A stretch of DNA of 49,272 nt from Mycolicibacterium llatzerense (GTDB taxonomy: Bacteria; Actinomycetota; Actinomycetes; Mycobacteriales; Mycobacteriaceae). Position numbers and translations under genes: made by a program. Every line of letters starts with the position of its first letter. Position 1 is the first letter of the stretch. The notes under the pieces are model-generated. The model ran no database searches. It was not told where the DNA came from and saw only the letters and a list, made by a program, of their open reading frames with translations. Where the stretch lies: assembly GCF_000878195.1 (NCBI RefSeq), contig NZ_JXST01000046.1, positions 1-49,272 on the forward strand. The letters are read 5' to 3'. This document shows, piece by piece, positions 7,437 through 16,085 of the stretch.

Positions 7437-7504
7437 CTGCGAGTGCCCTGTGAAGCGCCTCGCGTGACAGGCGTACGGGACGAATCTCAGCTACCTTTCG
7501 GCTC

Positions 7505-8359
7505 ATGATCTCCGTGGTCATCCCATGCCGGGACGGTGCGCGTGTCCTCGCCAAACAACTCGATGCCCTGCTGTCGCAGCAAACCAGTGCCGAGTTCGAG
7601 ATCGTCGTGGCCGACAACGGGTCAGCGGACGGCACTGCCGACCTGGTGCGCTCCTATTCTGATCCGCGCGTGCGTGTTGTGGATGCGGGTCGGGCGCCGG
7701 GCGCGAATGTCGCTCGTAATGTGGGGATTACAGCTGCCAAGGGGGAGTTCATTCTGCTCACCGACGCGGACGATGTGGTCCACGACGGATGGATCGAGGC
7801 GTATCACCGCGCTTTCGTGGGCGGGGCGGAGGCGGTCGGCGGTGGGCTCGATCGAATTCTCGACGACGGCACCCTGTTGGCGCGGGAACGCCGGCTCTAC
7901 CCGACTCTGGCCCGCAAGGATGTGTTCGCGAACGGCACGAACTGCGGCTTCACCCGTGAGGTGTTTTCCCGCGTGCAGGGCTTCGATGAATCGTTCAAGC
8001 TTGGCGCCGATGAGGTCGACTTCTTTTGGCGGGTAGCCGAAGCCGGGTTCAAGTTGGAGTTCGTGCCCGGTGCGGTGGTGAGCAAGGTGCAGCGCACAGA
8101 TCTGAAGGCAGCGTTCGTGCAGTATCGGAATTTCGGCCGCGGCGAAGCACGCATCCTGGACAAATTCCGCCCGTGGTGGCTGGGACCCGCCGCAATGGGG
8201 GCGGCGCTGCAATCGATCGTATGGGCCGCGGCGTGGTTGTCCGGTGTGGACCGCCGCAAGACGACGTGCTCGTTGGCGTGGAACCTCGGCGCGCTGCAGG
8301 AGGCAATAGGGCTGCTGCGTGTCCGTGCCGTCGGTCGGCCTGCTCCAGCAGTTCCGTAA
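7505..8359 (+). CDS. Family 2 glycosyltransferase
   Basis: A 284-residue protein with a GT-A fold. It begins MISVVIPCRDGARVLAKQLD, has the nucleotide-sugar-binding VVADNGSADGT at about 34-44, and the metal-binding TDADD at 86-90. DEVDFFWRVAEAGF at about 160-175 matches the ED-like acceptor/catalytic segment of GT2 enzymes. A hydrophobic stretch (GAALQSIVWAAAWLSG, about 235-250) suggests membrane association at the C-terminus. It should transfer a sugar from an activated donor to a glycan or lipid on the cytoplasmic side. It follows the reductase on the same strand by 68 bp, too loose to prove an operon. Donor and acceptor are unknown. Confidence 0.85.
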   Translation: MISVVIPCRDGARVLAKQLDALLSQQTSAEFEIVVADNGSADGTADLVRSYSDPRVRVVDAGRAPGANVARNVGITAAKGEFILLTDADDVVHDGWIEAYHRAFVGGAEAVGGGLDRILDDGTLLARERRLYPTLARKDVFANGTNCGFTREVFSRVQGFDESFKLGADEVDFFWRVAEAGFKLEFVPGAVVSKVQRTDLKAAFVQYRNFGRGEARILDKFRPWWLGPAAMGAALQSIVWAAAWLSGVDRRKTTCSLAWNLGALQEAIGLLRVRAVGRPAPAVP

Positions 8360-8608
8360 CTCAGCGCACGTGCTGCGCCGAAGGCCACGGCCGCCAATTT
8401 GCTGACGGCTGTCATCACTTTGGTGGTAACCGCCGTGTGATGGCGAGAAGGTCGCCATTGAGTGCCCGGCCTGCCAGATTACGGTTTGCTAGATGTTTGT
8501 CATTTGCGCGCCGTTAGGCCGGTGACAGTCGTACCCTGCTTACCAGTCGACATCGATGAAGGCCTGGCAACGGCGCCCGGCCGCACTTCGATCTGATGGT
8601 GGAATGGC

Positions 8609-9874
8609 ATGACAAAACCACGGCCGCCGCTGGAGCCGCTGCCGCCTGTCGCTGCGGGGCAGGTGCATGCGCCGCTGAATCGAGATCGGACCCCGCCGTA
8701 CAAGATCGCCGGCCTGATCCTGGCTCTCGTTGCTGCCGCAGGGATGGCGCTCACCTGGCTCCAGTTCCGAGGAGCGTTCGACTCCAAAGCCCAGGTGTAC
8801 GTGCTGGCCAGTCGCGCAGGGCTGTCGATGGACAACGGCTCGAAGGTCACCTACAACGGAGTGCCGATCGGGCGGTTGAAGGGCACCGAAATCGTCACCG
8901 CACCCGGCGAGAAGCCCGAAGCCAAACTGATCCTCGACGTCGACCCGCAATACCTTGGCGTGCTGCCGCGCAACGTGGACGTCAAGCTGCTGGCCACAAC
9001 GGTATTCGGCAACAAATACATCTCGATGACGTCGCCGCCGAACCCGTCGCCGCAGCGTCTCAAGTCAGGCGACACCGTCAACGCTGTCAGCGTCACCACG
9101 GAGTTCAATACGTTGTTCGAGACCATCACTGCGATCTCCGAACAGGTCGACCCGGTGAAGTTGAACGCGACGCTGACCGCCGCGGCACAGGCGCTCGAGG
9201 GGCTGGGTGACAAGTTCGGTCAGTCGCTGGTCAACGGCAACGTCATTCTGGCCGACCTGAATCAGCGGATGCCGTCGATCCGGCACGACAACCGCGCCCT
9301 TGCCGATCTGGCCGAGGTCTACGCGAACGCGTCGCCAGATCTGTGGGACGGACTCACGAACGCGGTGACCACCGAGCGCACGTTGAATGACCAGCGCGGC
9401 AACATCGATCAGGCGCTGATGGCATCAGTGGGCTTCGGCAACACCGGCGGCGACATCTTCGAGCGCGGCGGGCCGTACCTGGTTCGTGGCGCGCAGGACC
9501 TCCTACCGACGACTCGGGTACTCGACGAGTACAGCCCCGAGATCGATTGCGGGATAAGGGCTCTCCCTCGTGCGGTGAAGGCAACGTCCTTCGCCGTCGG
9601 CGGCAACGGTTACTCGCTGATCTCGCACACAGCGCTTGTCGGCTCGGCGAACCAGTACGTCTACCCGGACAACCTGCCGCGGATCAACGCCAGGGGCGGC
9701 CCCATGGGCCGGCCGGGGTGTTGGACCGTCACCCGCGACATCTGGCCGATGCCGTACATGGTGATGGACACCGGTGCATCGATCGCGCCGTACAACCACT
9801 TTGGCCTGGGTTCGCCTTTCGCGTCCGAATACGTCTGGGGCCGTCAGGACGGCGAGAACACGATCAACCCCTGA
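8609..9874 (+). CDS. Orphan Mce-family protein
   Basis: A 421-residue protein. One N-terminal transmembrane helix (about 31-50, YKIAGLILALVAAAGMALTW), then the MlaD/Mce domain (about 58-135) with GLSMDNGSKVTYNGVPIGRL and VDVKLLATTVFGNKYISMTSP. Then a long helical region (about 140-310) and a C-terminal extension with two cysteines (EIDCGI and RPGCWT) as in the Mce C-terminal domain. Mce proteins form hexameric tubes that carry lipids across the periplasm with YrbE permeases. None of YrbE, an Mkl ATPase or Mce partners is adjacent, so this copy is an orphan. A weak AATGGC region precedes the ATG. Confidence 0.9.
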   Translation: MTKPRPPLEPLPPVAAGQVHAPLNRDRTPPYKIAGLILALVAAAGMALTWLQFRGAFDSKAQVYVLASRAGLSMDNGSKVTYNGVPIGRLKGTEIVTAPGEKPEAKLILDVDPQYLGVLPRNVDVKLLATTVFGNKYISMTSPPNPSPQRLKSGDTVNAVSVTTEFNTLFETITAISEQVDPVKLNATLTAAAQALEGLGDKFGQSLVNGNVILADLNQRMPSIRHDNRALADLAEVYANASPDLWDGLTNAVTTERTLNDQRGNIDQALMASVGFGNTGGDIFERGGPYLVRGAQDLLPTTRVLDEYSPEIDCGIRALPRAVKATSFAVGGNGYSLISHTALVGSANQYVYPDNLPRINARGGPMGRPGCWTVTRDIWPMPYMVMDTGASIAPYNHFGLGSPFASEYVWGRQDGENTINP

Positions 9875-9981
9875 CGCGCCATCGCCCCTGATCGCGCCAT
9901 GTCTCGCACAGCACGTGGTAGAACTCGATGCTGTGAGTTGCCTGTGGTCCACGGGTGACGTGAGTGGGGGATCAGGCATCG

Positions 9982-11409
9982 ATGAAGAAGTTCTGGGCGC
10001 TGGGATTGGCGGTTGTGCTGATGACCGCAATGACGGCCTGCGGGGAGAAGTCCGAATCGAAGGACGTCACGGCGTCGTCGTCGGCTCCGGCGAGTCAGGA
10101 CGACGTCCGGGCGATCGCGAAAGACGCCTACGTCTACGGCTTCCCGATGGTCGACTCCTACCGCATCCAAAACGCCTACTTCGTCGACAAGGCCAACCCG
10201 CAATACAAGGGTGAGTGGAATCAAACCCACAGCATTGCAAGGGTATTCACGCCCGAGGACACCGCGGTGCAGACGCCGAACTCGGATACGCCGTACACCA
10301 TGCTCGGTGCCGATCTGCGTGCCGAACCGCTGGTGCTCACCGTGCCGCCGATCGAGGCGGGCCGGTACTACTCGCTGCAGTTCGTCGACGGCTACACCTT
10401 CAACTTCGCCTACGTCGGTAGCCGGACCACCGGGAACGGCGGCGGGAAATACCTTCTGGCAGGCCCGGATTGGAAAGGCGACAAGCCGGCCGGCATCACC
10501 GAGGTGATCCGCTCGGACACCCAGTTCGTGCAGGTTATCTACCGTACCCAGCTGTTCGACCCCGCAGACCTGGACAACGTCAAGAAGATTCAGGCCGGCT
10601 ACACCGTCGAGCCGCTGTCGGCATTTGAGCACCAGCCCGCAAAGACCGCCCCGCCAGTCGATTTCGCTGTCCCGCTGTCGCCCGACGACGAGAAGACCTC
10701 ACCCAAGTTCTTCGAGAACCTCAACTTCCTGCTGAAGTACGCACCGGTGCTGCCGGGCGAGCAGGACGTGCGTGCCCGCTTCGCCAAGATCGGCATCGGC
10801 CCCGACGGCGACTTCCATGCCGACAAGCTCAGCAAGGAGAAGCTGGAGGCGGTGAAAGCCGGCATGGCTGACGCCTGGGCCGAAGCCGAGGCCTTCAAGA
10901 AGGACAAGCTGGACACCGGACAGGTGACGTCCGCGCAGCTGTTCGGCACGCGGGAGTTCCTGAACGGCAACTACCTATACCGCATGGCCGCCGCGGTGCT
11001 CGGCATCTATGGCAACTCCGCCGACGAGGCGATCTACCCCGTGCTGTCGGTGGATTCGACCGGGGCGCCGCTGACCGGCGCCGGCAAGTACACGCTGCGC
11101 TTCGCACCGGGCCAGCTGCCGCCGGTGAACTCGTTCTGGTCGCTGACCATGTACAAGATGCCGCAGAGCCTGCTGGTGGCCAACCCGATCAACCGGTACC
11201 TGATCAACTCGCCGATGCTGCCCAACCTGGTCAAGGACGCCGACGGCGGCATCACGATCTACGTGCAGAACCAGTCACCCGGACCAGAGAAGGAAGCCAA
11301 CTGGCTGCCGTCCCCGGACGGTCCGTTCCAGCTGATCATGCGGCTGTACTGGCCCAAGCCCGAAGCACTCAACGGCACCTGGCAGGCGCCGAAGGCGGTG
11401 AAGAGTTAG
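9982..11409 (+). CDS. DUF1254/DUF1214 lipoprotein
   Basis: A 475-residue protein. The ATG (MKKFWALGLAVVLM) is preceded by GTGGGGGA 12 nt upstream. The signal ends AMTAC-G, a lipobox-like site with Met at -3, so it is probably an outer-face lipoprotein. Residues about 45-165 match DUF1254 (AYVYGFPMVDSYR, TPNSDTPYTML, GRYYSLQFVDGYTFNFAYVG). The C-terminal 120 residues match DUF1214 (YTLRFAPGQLPPVNSFWSLTMY). These domains occur in large families of bacterial envelope proteins of unknown biochemical role. The stop overlaps that of the convergent lipoprotein gene by 3 bp. Confidence 0.88.
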   Translation: MKKFWALGLAVVLMTAMTACGEKSESKDVTASSSAPASQDDVRAIAKDAYVYGFPMVDSYRIQNAYFVDKANPQYKGEWNQTHSIARVFTPEDTAVQTPNSDTPYTMLGADLRAEPLVLTVPPIEAGRYYSLQFVDGYTFNFAYVGSRTTGNGGGKYLLAGPDWKGDKPAGITEVIRSDTQFVQVIYRTQLFDPADLDNVKKIQAGYTVEPLSAFEHQPAKTAPPVDFAVPLSPDDEKTSPKFFENLNFLLKYAPVLPGEQDVRARFAKIGIGPDGDFHADKLSKEKLEAVKAGMADAWAEAEAFKKDKLDTGQVTSAQLFGTREFLNGNYLYRMAAAVLGIYGNSADEAIYPVLSVDSTGAPLTGAGKYTLRFAPGQLPPVNSFWSLTMYKMPQSLLVANPINRYLINSPMLPNLVKDADGGITIYVQNQSPGPEKEANWLPSPDGPFQLIMRLYWPKPEALNGTWQAPKAVKS

Positions 11410-11909
11410 TTCTTGCGGCCGCAGTTCGGCTGGGCCGGCTTGGCCGGCCACGCGCACACGTTGAAGAACGTCTCGGTGCCGAACCCGCCGCCGTCGAACA
11501 CGCCGTAGTTGTTGCCGTGGGTGCCGGTGTAGGTGGCGCCGCCACCACCGCTCGATCCGCCGTCGTTCGACACGATGGTCGTGACGGCCCAGCCCTTGCC
11601 TTCGAGTGCGGCCTTGTAGGCCTTGACCACGTCAGCGGGACCGCCCGTCACCTTGAAGCTGAGGTGAACCCCGTTGTCCGCGATAGGGTCTGGGCCGAAG
11701 GTCTGCACGGTACCGGCGGGCGTCGGCACCAGTGCCTGCAGTTCTGCAGGGGTCGCCGCAGCTGCTGATGACGCGGTGCTGGACGCTGCGGCGCTCGTCG
11801 ACGCGGAACTCGGCGAACTTTTGGCGCCCGAGTCGGACCCGCTGCTGCAGCCGGCCACGAGGCCGATCACTGCCGCCGCGACTGCCACCGAACGAATTGA
11901 GTTGCTCAT
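11406..11909 (-). CDS. Small lipoprotein
   Basis: A 167-residue protein. Start MSNSIRS is preceded by GAGGGGAG 5 nt upstream; a longer frame upstream lacks such a site. Lipobox LVAGC at about residues 17-21, then a Ser/Ala/Thr linker to about residue 55. The folded part contains HLSFKVTGGPADVVKAYKAA and GWAVTT, then a Gly-rich TYTGTHGNNYGVFDGGGF segment with two cysteines near the end (NVCAWP, NCGRKN). Fold and function are unknown. It is convergent with the DUF1254 lipoprotein and divergent from the LuxR regulator, with about 100 bp of shared promoter region. Confidence 0.85.
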   Translation of the reverse strand: MSNSIRSVAVAAAVIGLVAGCSSGSDSGAKSSPSSASTSAAASSTASSAAAATPAELQALVPTPAGTVQTFGPDPIADNGVHLSFKVTGGPADVVKAYKAALEGKGWAVTTIVSNDGGSSGGGGATYTGTHGNNYGVFDGGGFGTETFFNVCAWPAKPAQPNCGRKN

Positions 11910-12009
11910 GATCGCTCCCCTCGTTGAGCGCACGGTATCAACGTATTCGGCGGAGCGGTCAAAAATTGCCCGGTTGGGTGGCTGCGTGCATCGCACTTAC
12001 GATGCCAAC

Positions 12010-14220
12010 GTGGCAGGGGAAGGCTGGGTAGCGCACATTCCGACGGCTACCTACGGCCCGCCTCGGCTGGGCGGGGCCGTCATCGCGCGGCCGGCGATCA
12101 CCCGATCCCTGCTCGCCTCGGACTCGGAACTCGTGGTGGTGACGGCACCCGCCGGATACGGCAAGACGACCGCGGTGGCGCTGTGGGACGACGCCGACGC
12201 TCGGCCGTTCGCCTGGGTGCGGCTGGACCACCTCGACAACGACCCTGCCCATTTGTTGCTGCATCTGCTGACCGCAGCGGACCAAGTCGCCGCCGTCGAT
12301 GCCGTGACGTTCCAGTACCTCCGCGGCGCGGGCCGGGCCGTCGAAACCCAACTGGTGCCGGCCGTGGTCGCAGCATTGGAGTCCTCGGGACCAATTGTTG
12401 TGGTGCTGGACGATGTTCATGAGCTGACGCACGACGCGGCTGTCGACACCTTGCGTGCCCTGGTGCAGCTGGCTCCGGCGTCGACGACGCTGACGCTGAT
12501 CAGCCGGACGCCGCCACCGCTGGATCTGGCTCGGCGCCGGCTGCAGGGCAGCGTGCTCGAGGTTGGTACCGAACAACTGAAACTCTCTACCGCTGAAGCA
12601 CAATCGGCTCTCGACTCCGTCGGTGGACCCGACGGCCCCACGGCCGCGCTGGTGATCGACCGTTGTGAGGGCTGGGCCGCCGGGGTGGTCATGGCGGCGA
12701 TGGCGTTGCGCGATGGCGCCTCCGGTGACGCGATCACCGGCCGCCACCGCCTGGTGGCGGGCTATCTGGTCGAAGAGGTGCTGGGGCGGCTGGACCCGGC
12801 CGTCGAGTCGTTCCTCGTCGAATCCGCGGTGCTCGACCACTTCAGCGCCGACGACCTGAACGACGTTCTGCAGCGCGATGATTCAGCCGACATGCTGAGC
12901 GCCATCCGCGCCTCGGGCAACCTGTTCCTGGTGCCGCTCGATGATCAGGGCACCGCGTACCGGTACCACCGGCTGTTCACCGATCTGCTCCGTGCGCGGT
13001 TGCGCGACCGCGATCCGGACCGGTACCGCGCTGTCGCCGCCCGGGCGGCGGACCACCTCGAGCGCGTCGGCGACATCGATGGCGCCCTGTTGCAGGCCTT
13101 GGCGGCCGACGACGCGGCACACGCCGCGGCGCTGGTCGAACGCGATGCCGTGCGTCTCGGATTCGACGGCCGCGCAGGCATCTTGGAGCGCCGGCTGAGC
13201 TCGCTCGACGAGCACGTCTTTGCCGACCATGCCGATGCCGCGATCGCCCGAGCCTGGTTGGGGGTGACGCTGGGGGACGCCGATCTGATCCAGCGTTCCC
13301 TGCTGGCGGCCTCGGCGGCGGACCGGGGCGCGGCCTTGGCCGACGGCACGCCATCGGTGAAAGTTGGTGCGGCCCTGGTTGGTTCGCTCGTCGGTATCGG
13401 CGGCGTGCGCGAGGTGGTTCGGCACGCCGACACGGTGTGCGACGCCGGCGACCACCTGGTCAACCCGTGGTGGGGCGCCGCCGCCTCGGTCAAAGGCGGC
13501 GCGCTGTCGATGATCGGTGACGCGGAAAATGCCAGGGCCACATTGGAATCGGCACTCCCGGTCCTTGACGACCTACCCGGCTTCCGGGCCGTGGCGCTGG
13601 CGCATCTTGCCCTGCTGGACCTCGACGACGGGGCCCTGTTGTCCGCGGCGCAGCGCAGCGCGCAGGCCCGCAGCATCGTCGATTCCCGCGATCTGTGCGA
13701 CCTGGTGCCGATGGTGGTGGTGTACGCGGTGGACGGGCTGGTGCGGGGCCACCGCGGCGACGTCGCCGGCGCACGCGACGCGGTACGGGGCACCGAACGG
13801 CTGCTGGAGCGGCTGGGCGACCTGGCGGCACGTACCGCGGCGCTGGGGCACGCGCTGACCGCGGCCGCTGCCCTCGAGATCGATGACCCGGAGTTGTGTC
13901 GACGGCATCTCGATGCGGGACAGCTCGCCGGCCGTCGGGAGCCCGACGCGGTCGCGGTGCAGCTCCGGCTGGCGCGCGTGCGGGAACTGCTGGCGGCGCA
14001 TGCGCAGCACGGGCCGCGGCAGGCCCTGACCGCGGCCGAGCTGCGTCTGCTCCCGCACCTGGCCACCCACCTGTCGCTGCAGAAGATCGCCGGGGAATTG
14101 CACCTGGGCCGGGAAACCGTGAAGAGCCAGGCCAAATCGATCTACCGCAAGCTGTCGGTGTCGTCGCGCACCGAGGCCGTCACCGAGGCGGCGCGCCTCG
14201 GTCTGCTCGACCAGTCCTGA
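12010..14220 (+). CDS. MalT-like ATPase/LuxR transcriptional activator
   Basis: A 736-residue protein from the GTG at 12010 (an in-frame GTG at 11986 is the alternative). Residues about 40-60 contain Walker A APAGYGKTT, and about 130 contain the Walker B-like VVVLDDVHEL: an STAND-type NTPase like MalT. The middle (about 400-650) is Ala-rich helical repeats, probably TPR-like sensor. The last 70 residues are a LuxR/GerE helix-turn-helix (LTAAELRLLPHLATHLSLQK, GRETVKSQAKSIYRKLSV). Such proteins bind ATP and an inducer, oligomerise and activate promoters. The target is not evident; the divergent lipoprotein is the nearest candidate. The longer open frame upstream runs opposite that lipoprotein and is not part of the gene. 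Confidence 0.9.
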   Translation: MAGEGWVAHIPTATYGPPRLGGAVIARPAITRSLLASDSELVVVTAPAGYGKTTAVALWDDADARPFAWVRLDHLDNDPAHLLLHLLTAADQVAAVDAVTFQYLRGAGRAVETQLVPAVVAALESSGPIVVVLDDVHELTHDAAVDTLRALVQLAPASTTLTLISRTPPPLDLARRRLQGSVLEVGTEQLKLSTAEAQSALDSVGGPDGPTAALVIDRCEGWAAGVVMAAMALRDGASGDAITGRHRLVAGYLVEEVLGRLDPAVESFLVESAVLDHFSADDLNDVLQRDDSADMLSAIRASGNLFLVPLDDQGTAYRYHRLFTDLLRARLRDRDPDRYRAVAARAADHLERVGDIDGALLQALAADDAAHAAALVERDAVRLGFDGRAGILERRLSSLDEHVFADHADAAIARAWLGVTLGDADLIQRSLLAASAADRGAALADGTPSVKVGAALVGSLVGIGGVREVVRHADTVCDAGDHLVNPWWGAAASVKGGALSMIGDAENARATLESALPVLDDLPGFRAVALAHLALLDLDDGALLSAAQRSAQARSIVDSRDLCDLVPMVVVYAVDGLVRGHRGDVAGARDAVRGTERLLERLGDLAARTAALGHALTAAAALEIDDPELCRRHLDAGQLAGRREPDAVAVQLRLARVRELLAAHAQHGPRQALTAAELRLLPHLATHLSLQKIAGELHLGRETVKSQAKSIYRKLSVSSRTEAVTEAARLGLLDQS

Positions 14221-14224
14221 CCTG

Positions 14225-15067
14225 TCAGGCCCTGCGGGCCAGGAACCGGGCGAACGGGATGAGCATCGTGAACTCGGCGATCAGCACCACCGTGATCATC
14301 ACCGTGACGCGTGGATCGTCGAAGTTCTGGCCGGCCACCACGAAGGCCGCCGCCGCATTGCGCTGCGCCGTGCCCAATGCGAGCACCGGCCGCGCGGTGG
14401 TGCTGAAAAACACCAGACCCCAACCGATTCCGGCGCACACGGCGGTGTACACGATGGCCGCCAGGATGCCACGGGTGCCGTACACCGACAGCACCTCCCG
14501 GAAATTGGCGACGATCGTCAGGACGACCACCAGCACCATACTGACGGTGCTGAGCAGTCCGATGGCCGGCCTGATCCGCGCGGCCACCGTCGGAGCCTGC
14601 TTCCGGCAGAACAGTCCGATCGCCAAGGGGATCAGCATGAGGACCACCAACGACGACGCGATCGCGAGCGGATCGACCTCCGATCCTTTGAGGAAGATCG
14701 GCAGCACGATCGGCACGTAGGCCACCGTGGTGATCATCAGCAGCGCCATCAGGCCCACCGTCAAACCCGCGTCGGCCTTGGCGAACTCGGCGAGTTTGAT
14801 CAGGAACGGCGCGCCCGCCGCCAGCCCGCACAGCAGCAGGCCGATGCCCAGTGGCTCGTCGAGGGCCAGTAGGCGCCACAGTCCGAAGGCAACCAGCGGC
14901 GCCGCAACGAAATTGGCGACCAGGGCCAGGCTCACCACCCGAATGTCCTTGAGTGGCGCCAGAATCTGGGCCGGGGTCAGGCTCAGCCCGACGCCGAGAG
15001 TGCTGGACGCCACGAACAGGACGACGGCGATGTTGGCACCGCGCGCCGCCAGATCGCTCAGCGTCAC
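14225..15067 (-). CDS. BASS-type (bile acid:sodium symporter-like) transporter
   Basis: A 280-residue membrane protein with 9-10 predicted hydrophobic helices. Conserved features include LVANFVAAPLVAFGLWRLL, LLCGLAAGAPFLIKLAEFAKA and TAQRNAAAAFVVAGQNF, the last resembling the crossover region of the SBF/BASS fold. Members move bile acids, pantoate, pyruvate or other organic anions with sodium. Start GTG at 15067 overlaps the TGA of the ThuA-like gene (GTGA), so it should be translationally coupled and is the last gene of the peroxidase operon. A short CCTGA/TCAGG hairpin (14216-14229) separates it from the convergent regulator. Confidence 0.85.
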   Translation of the reverse strand: MTLSDLAARGANIAVVLFVASSTLGVGLSLTPAQILAPLKDIRVVSLALVANFVAAPLVAFGLWRLLALDEPLGIGLLLCGLAAGAPFLIKLAEFAKADAGLTVGLMALLMITTVAYVPIVLPIFLKGSEVDPLAIASSLVVLMLIPLAIGLFCRKQAPTVAARIRPAIGLLSTVSMVLVVVLTIVANFREVLSVYGTRGILAAIVYTAVCAGIGWGLVFFSTTARPVLALGTAQRNAAAAFVVAGQNFDDPRVTVMITVVLIAEFTMLIPFARFLARRA

Positions 15068-16077
15068 ATCGTCACCAGATTGCGCCAGAACGACTTCAGG
15101 CTGTCGCTGGCGCCGAACAGGGTCGTGAAGTGCGTTGAGTCGACCAGCACGATGTCGCCCGCACGGTCACCGGTCGGCGGCATGTGGATCAGCGCGTTGA
15201 ACTCCGTATTGCCCGCCAGGGTGAACGGGTGCGGCCGGGTTTGGTCGATCAGCTGCCGGCCCAGCACCCGGAGGTCCGGGCTCTCCGGGGCGGTCAGCGC
15301 GTAGTGCGGCAGGTGTGGATGCAGGGCCAGCGTGGTGACGTCCCGCAGCAGGCCGGCCGAATCCAGATCACGGAAAGCGGTAAGCGGCACAATCTGTTTG
15401 GTGCCCTCAACCGTCGCGGGGCGCAGGCCCCAGGTGTTGTGCACCGGGATGTTCAGCCCGGTCAGCAGCGACCGCGCGAAACCGCTGAAGCGCTGGATCC
15501 GGGGCGTCAGCGGGTCGCCGTGGTGCAGGTACTCCATCTGCTGCTGCTCTTTGTCGTCGGTGAAGCCGACGTCGTGGTGCGGGGCCAGCATCAGGCACGT
15601 GCCCTCGCGCTTGAGCCACTGCTGGATCGCGGCGATCTCTTCCGGGGCGGCGTCCTCGTCGCCCAGCAGGTGGTCCAGGCCGAAGATCATCAGAGTGTCG
15701 GTGTCGTTCAGGATGCGCTCATCGATCGGCAGCCGGTAACCGGCCTGATCGACCCGCTGGAACACCGCCACCGGATGCCCGGTCGCTTCCCCGGCCACGT
15801 CCTGGAAGGCCAACGAGGAGCGGTGGAACAGCTCCAACGTGCCGTCGACGCCCTGCAGGAAGTTCCGCGGGCTGTAGTCGGGACCTTCGTACGCCGGCCA
15901 CGTCGCCGCGCGCACCTCGGTCATGGTGGAGAACCGGTTGTACAGCAGCGCCGGGTCGCGCTGCGCCTCCCACGGGTAGCTCCACGACCAGTAGATGCTG
16001 ACACGTCGGTTGCCGTTGTGCGGGCGGGTGATGTGCGCCTGGTTGTAGGTGCGGGCGTAGGACTGTGTCGATGCCAT
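15064..16077 (-). CDS. ThuA/GATase-like protein of the peroxidase operon
   Basis: A 337-residue protein. ATG (MASTQSYARTY) has AGGAGAA 4 nt upstream. Residues about 100-150 read DTLMIFGLDHLLGDEDAAPE followed by QQWLKREGTCLMLAPHHDVG, a Rossmann-like strand-turn and following helix like that of ThuA and other class I glutamine-amidotransferase-like domains. The catalytic Cys of true amidotransferases is not seen. HMPPTGDRAGDIVLVDSTHF near the C-terminus is distinctive. No signal peptide. Between the DyP peroxidase (8 bp upstream) and the transporter (4-nt overlap), its role is probably tied to theirs. The family assignment is tentative. Confidence 0.65.
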   Translation of the reverse strand: MASTQSYARTYNQAHITRPHNGNRRVSIYWSWSYPWEAQRDPALLYNRFSTMTEVRAATWPAYEGPDYSPRNFLQGVDGTLELFHRSSLAFQDVAGEATGHPVAVFQRVDQAGYRLPIDERILNDTDTLMIFGLDHLLGDEDAAPEEIAAIQQWLKREGTCLMLAPHHDVGFTDDKEQQQMEYLHHGDPLTPRIQRFSGFARSLLTGLNIPVHNTWGLRPATVEGTKQIVPLTAFRDLDSAGLLRDVTTLALHPHLPHYALTAPESPDLRVLGRQLIDQTRPHPFTLAGNTEFNALIHMPPTGDRAGDIVLVDSTHFTTLFGASDSLKSFWRNLVTM

Positions 16078-16085
16078 GATTTCTC

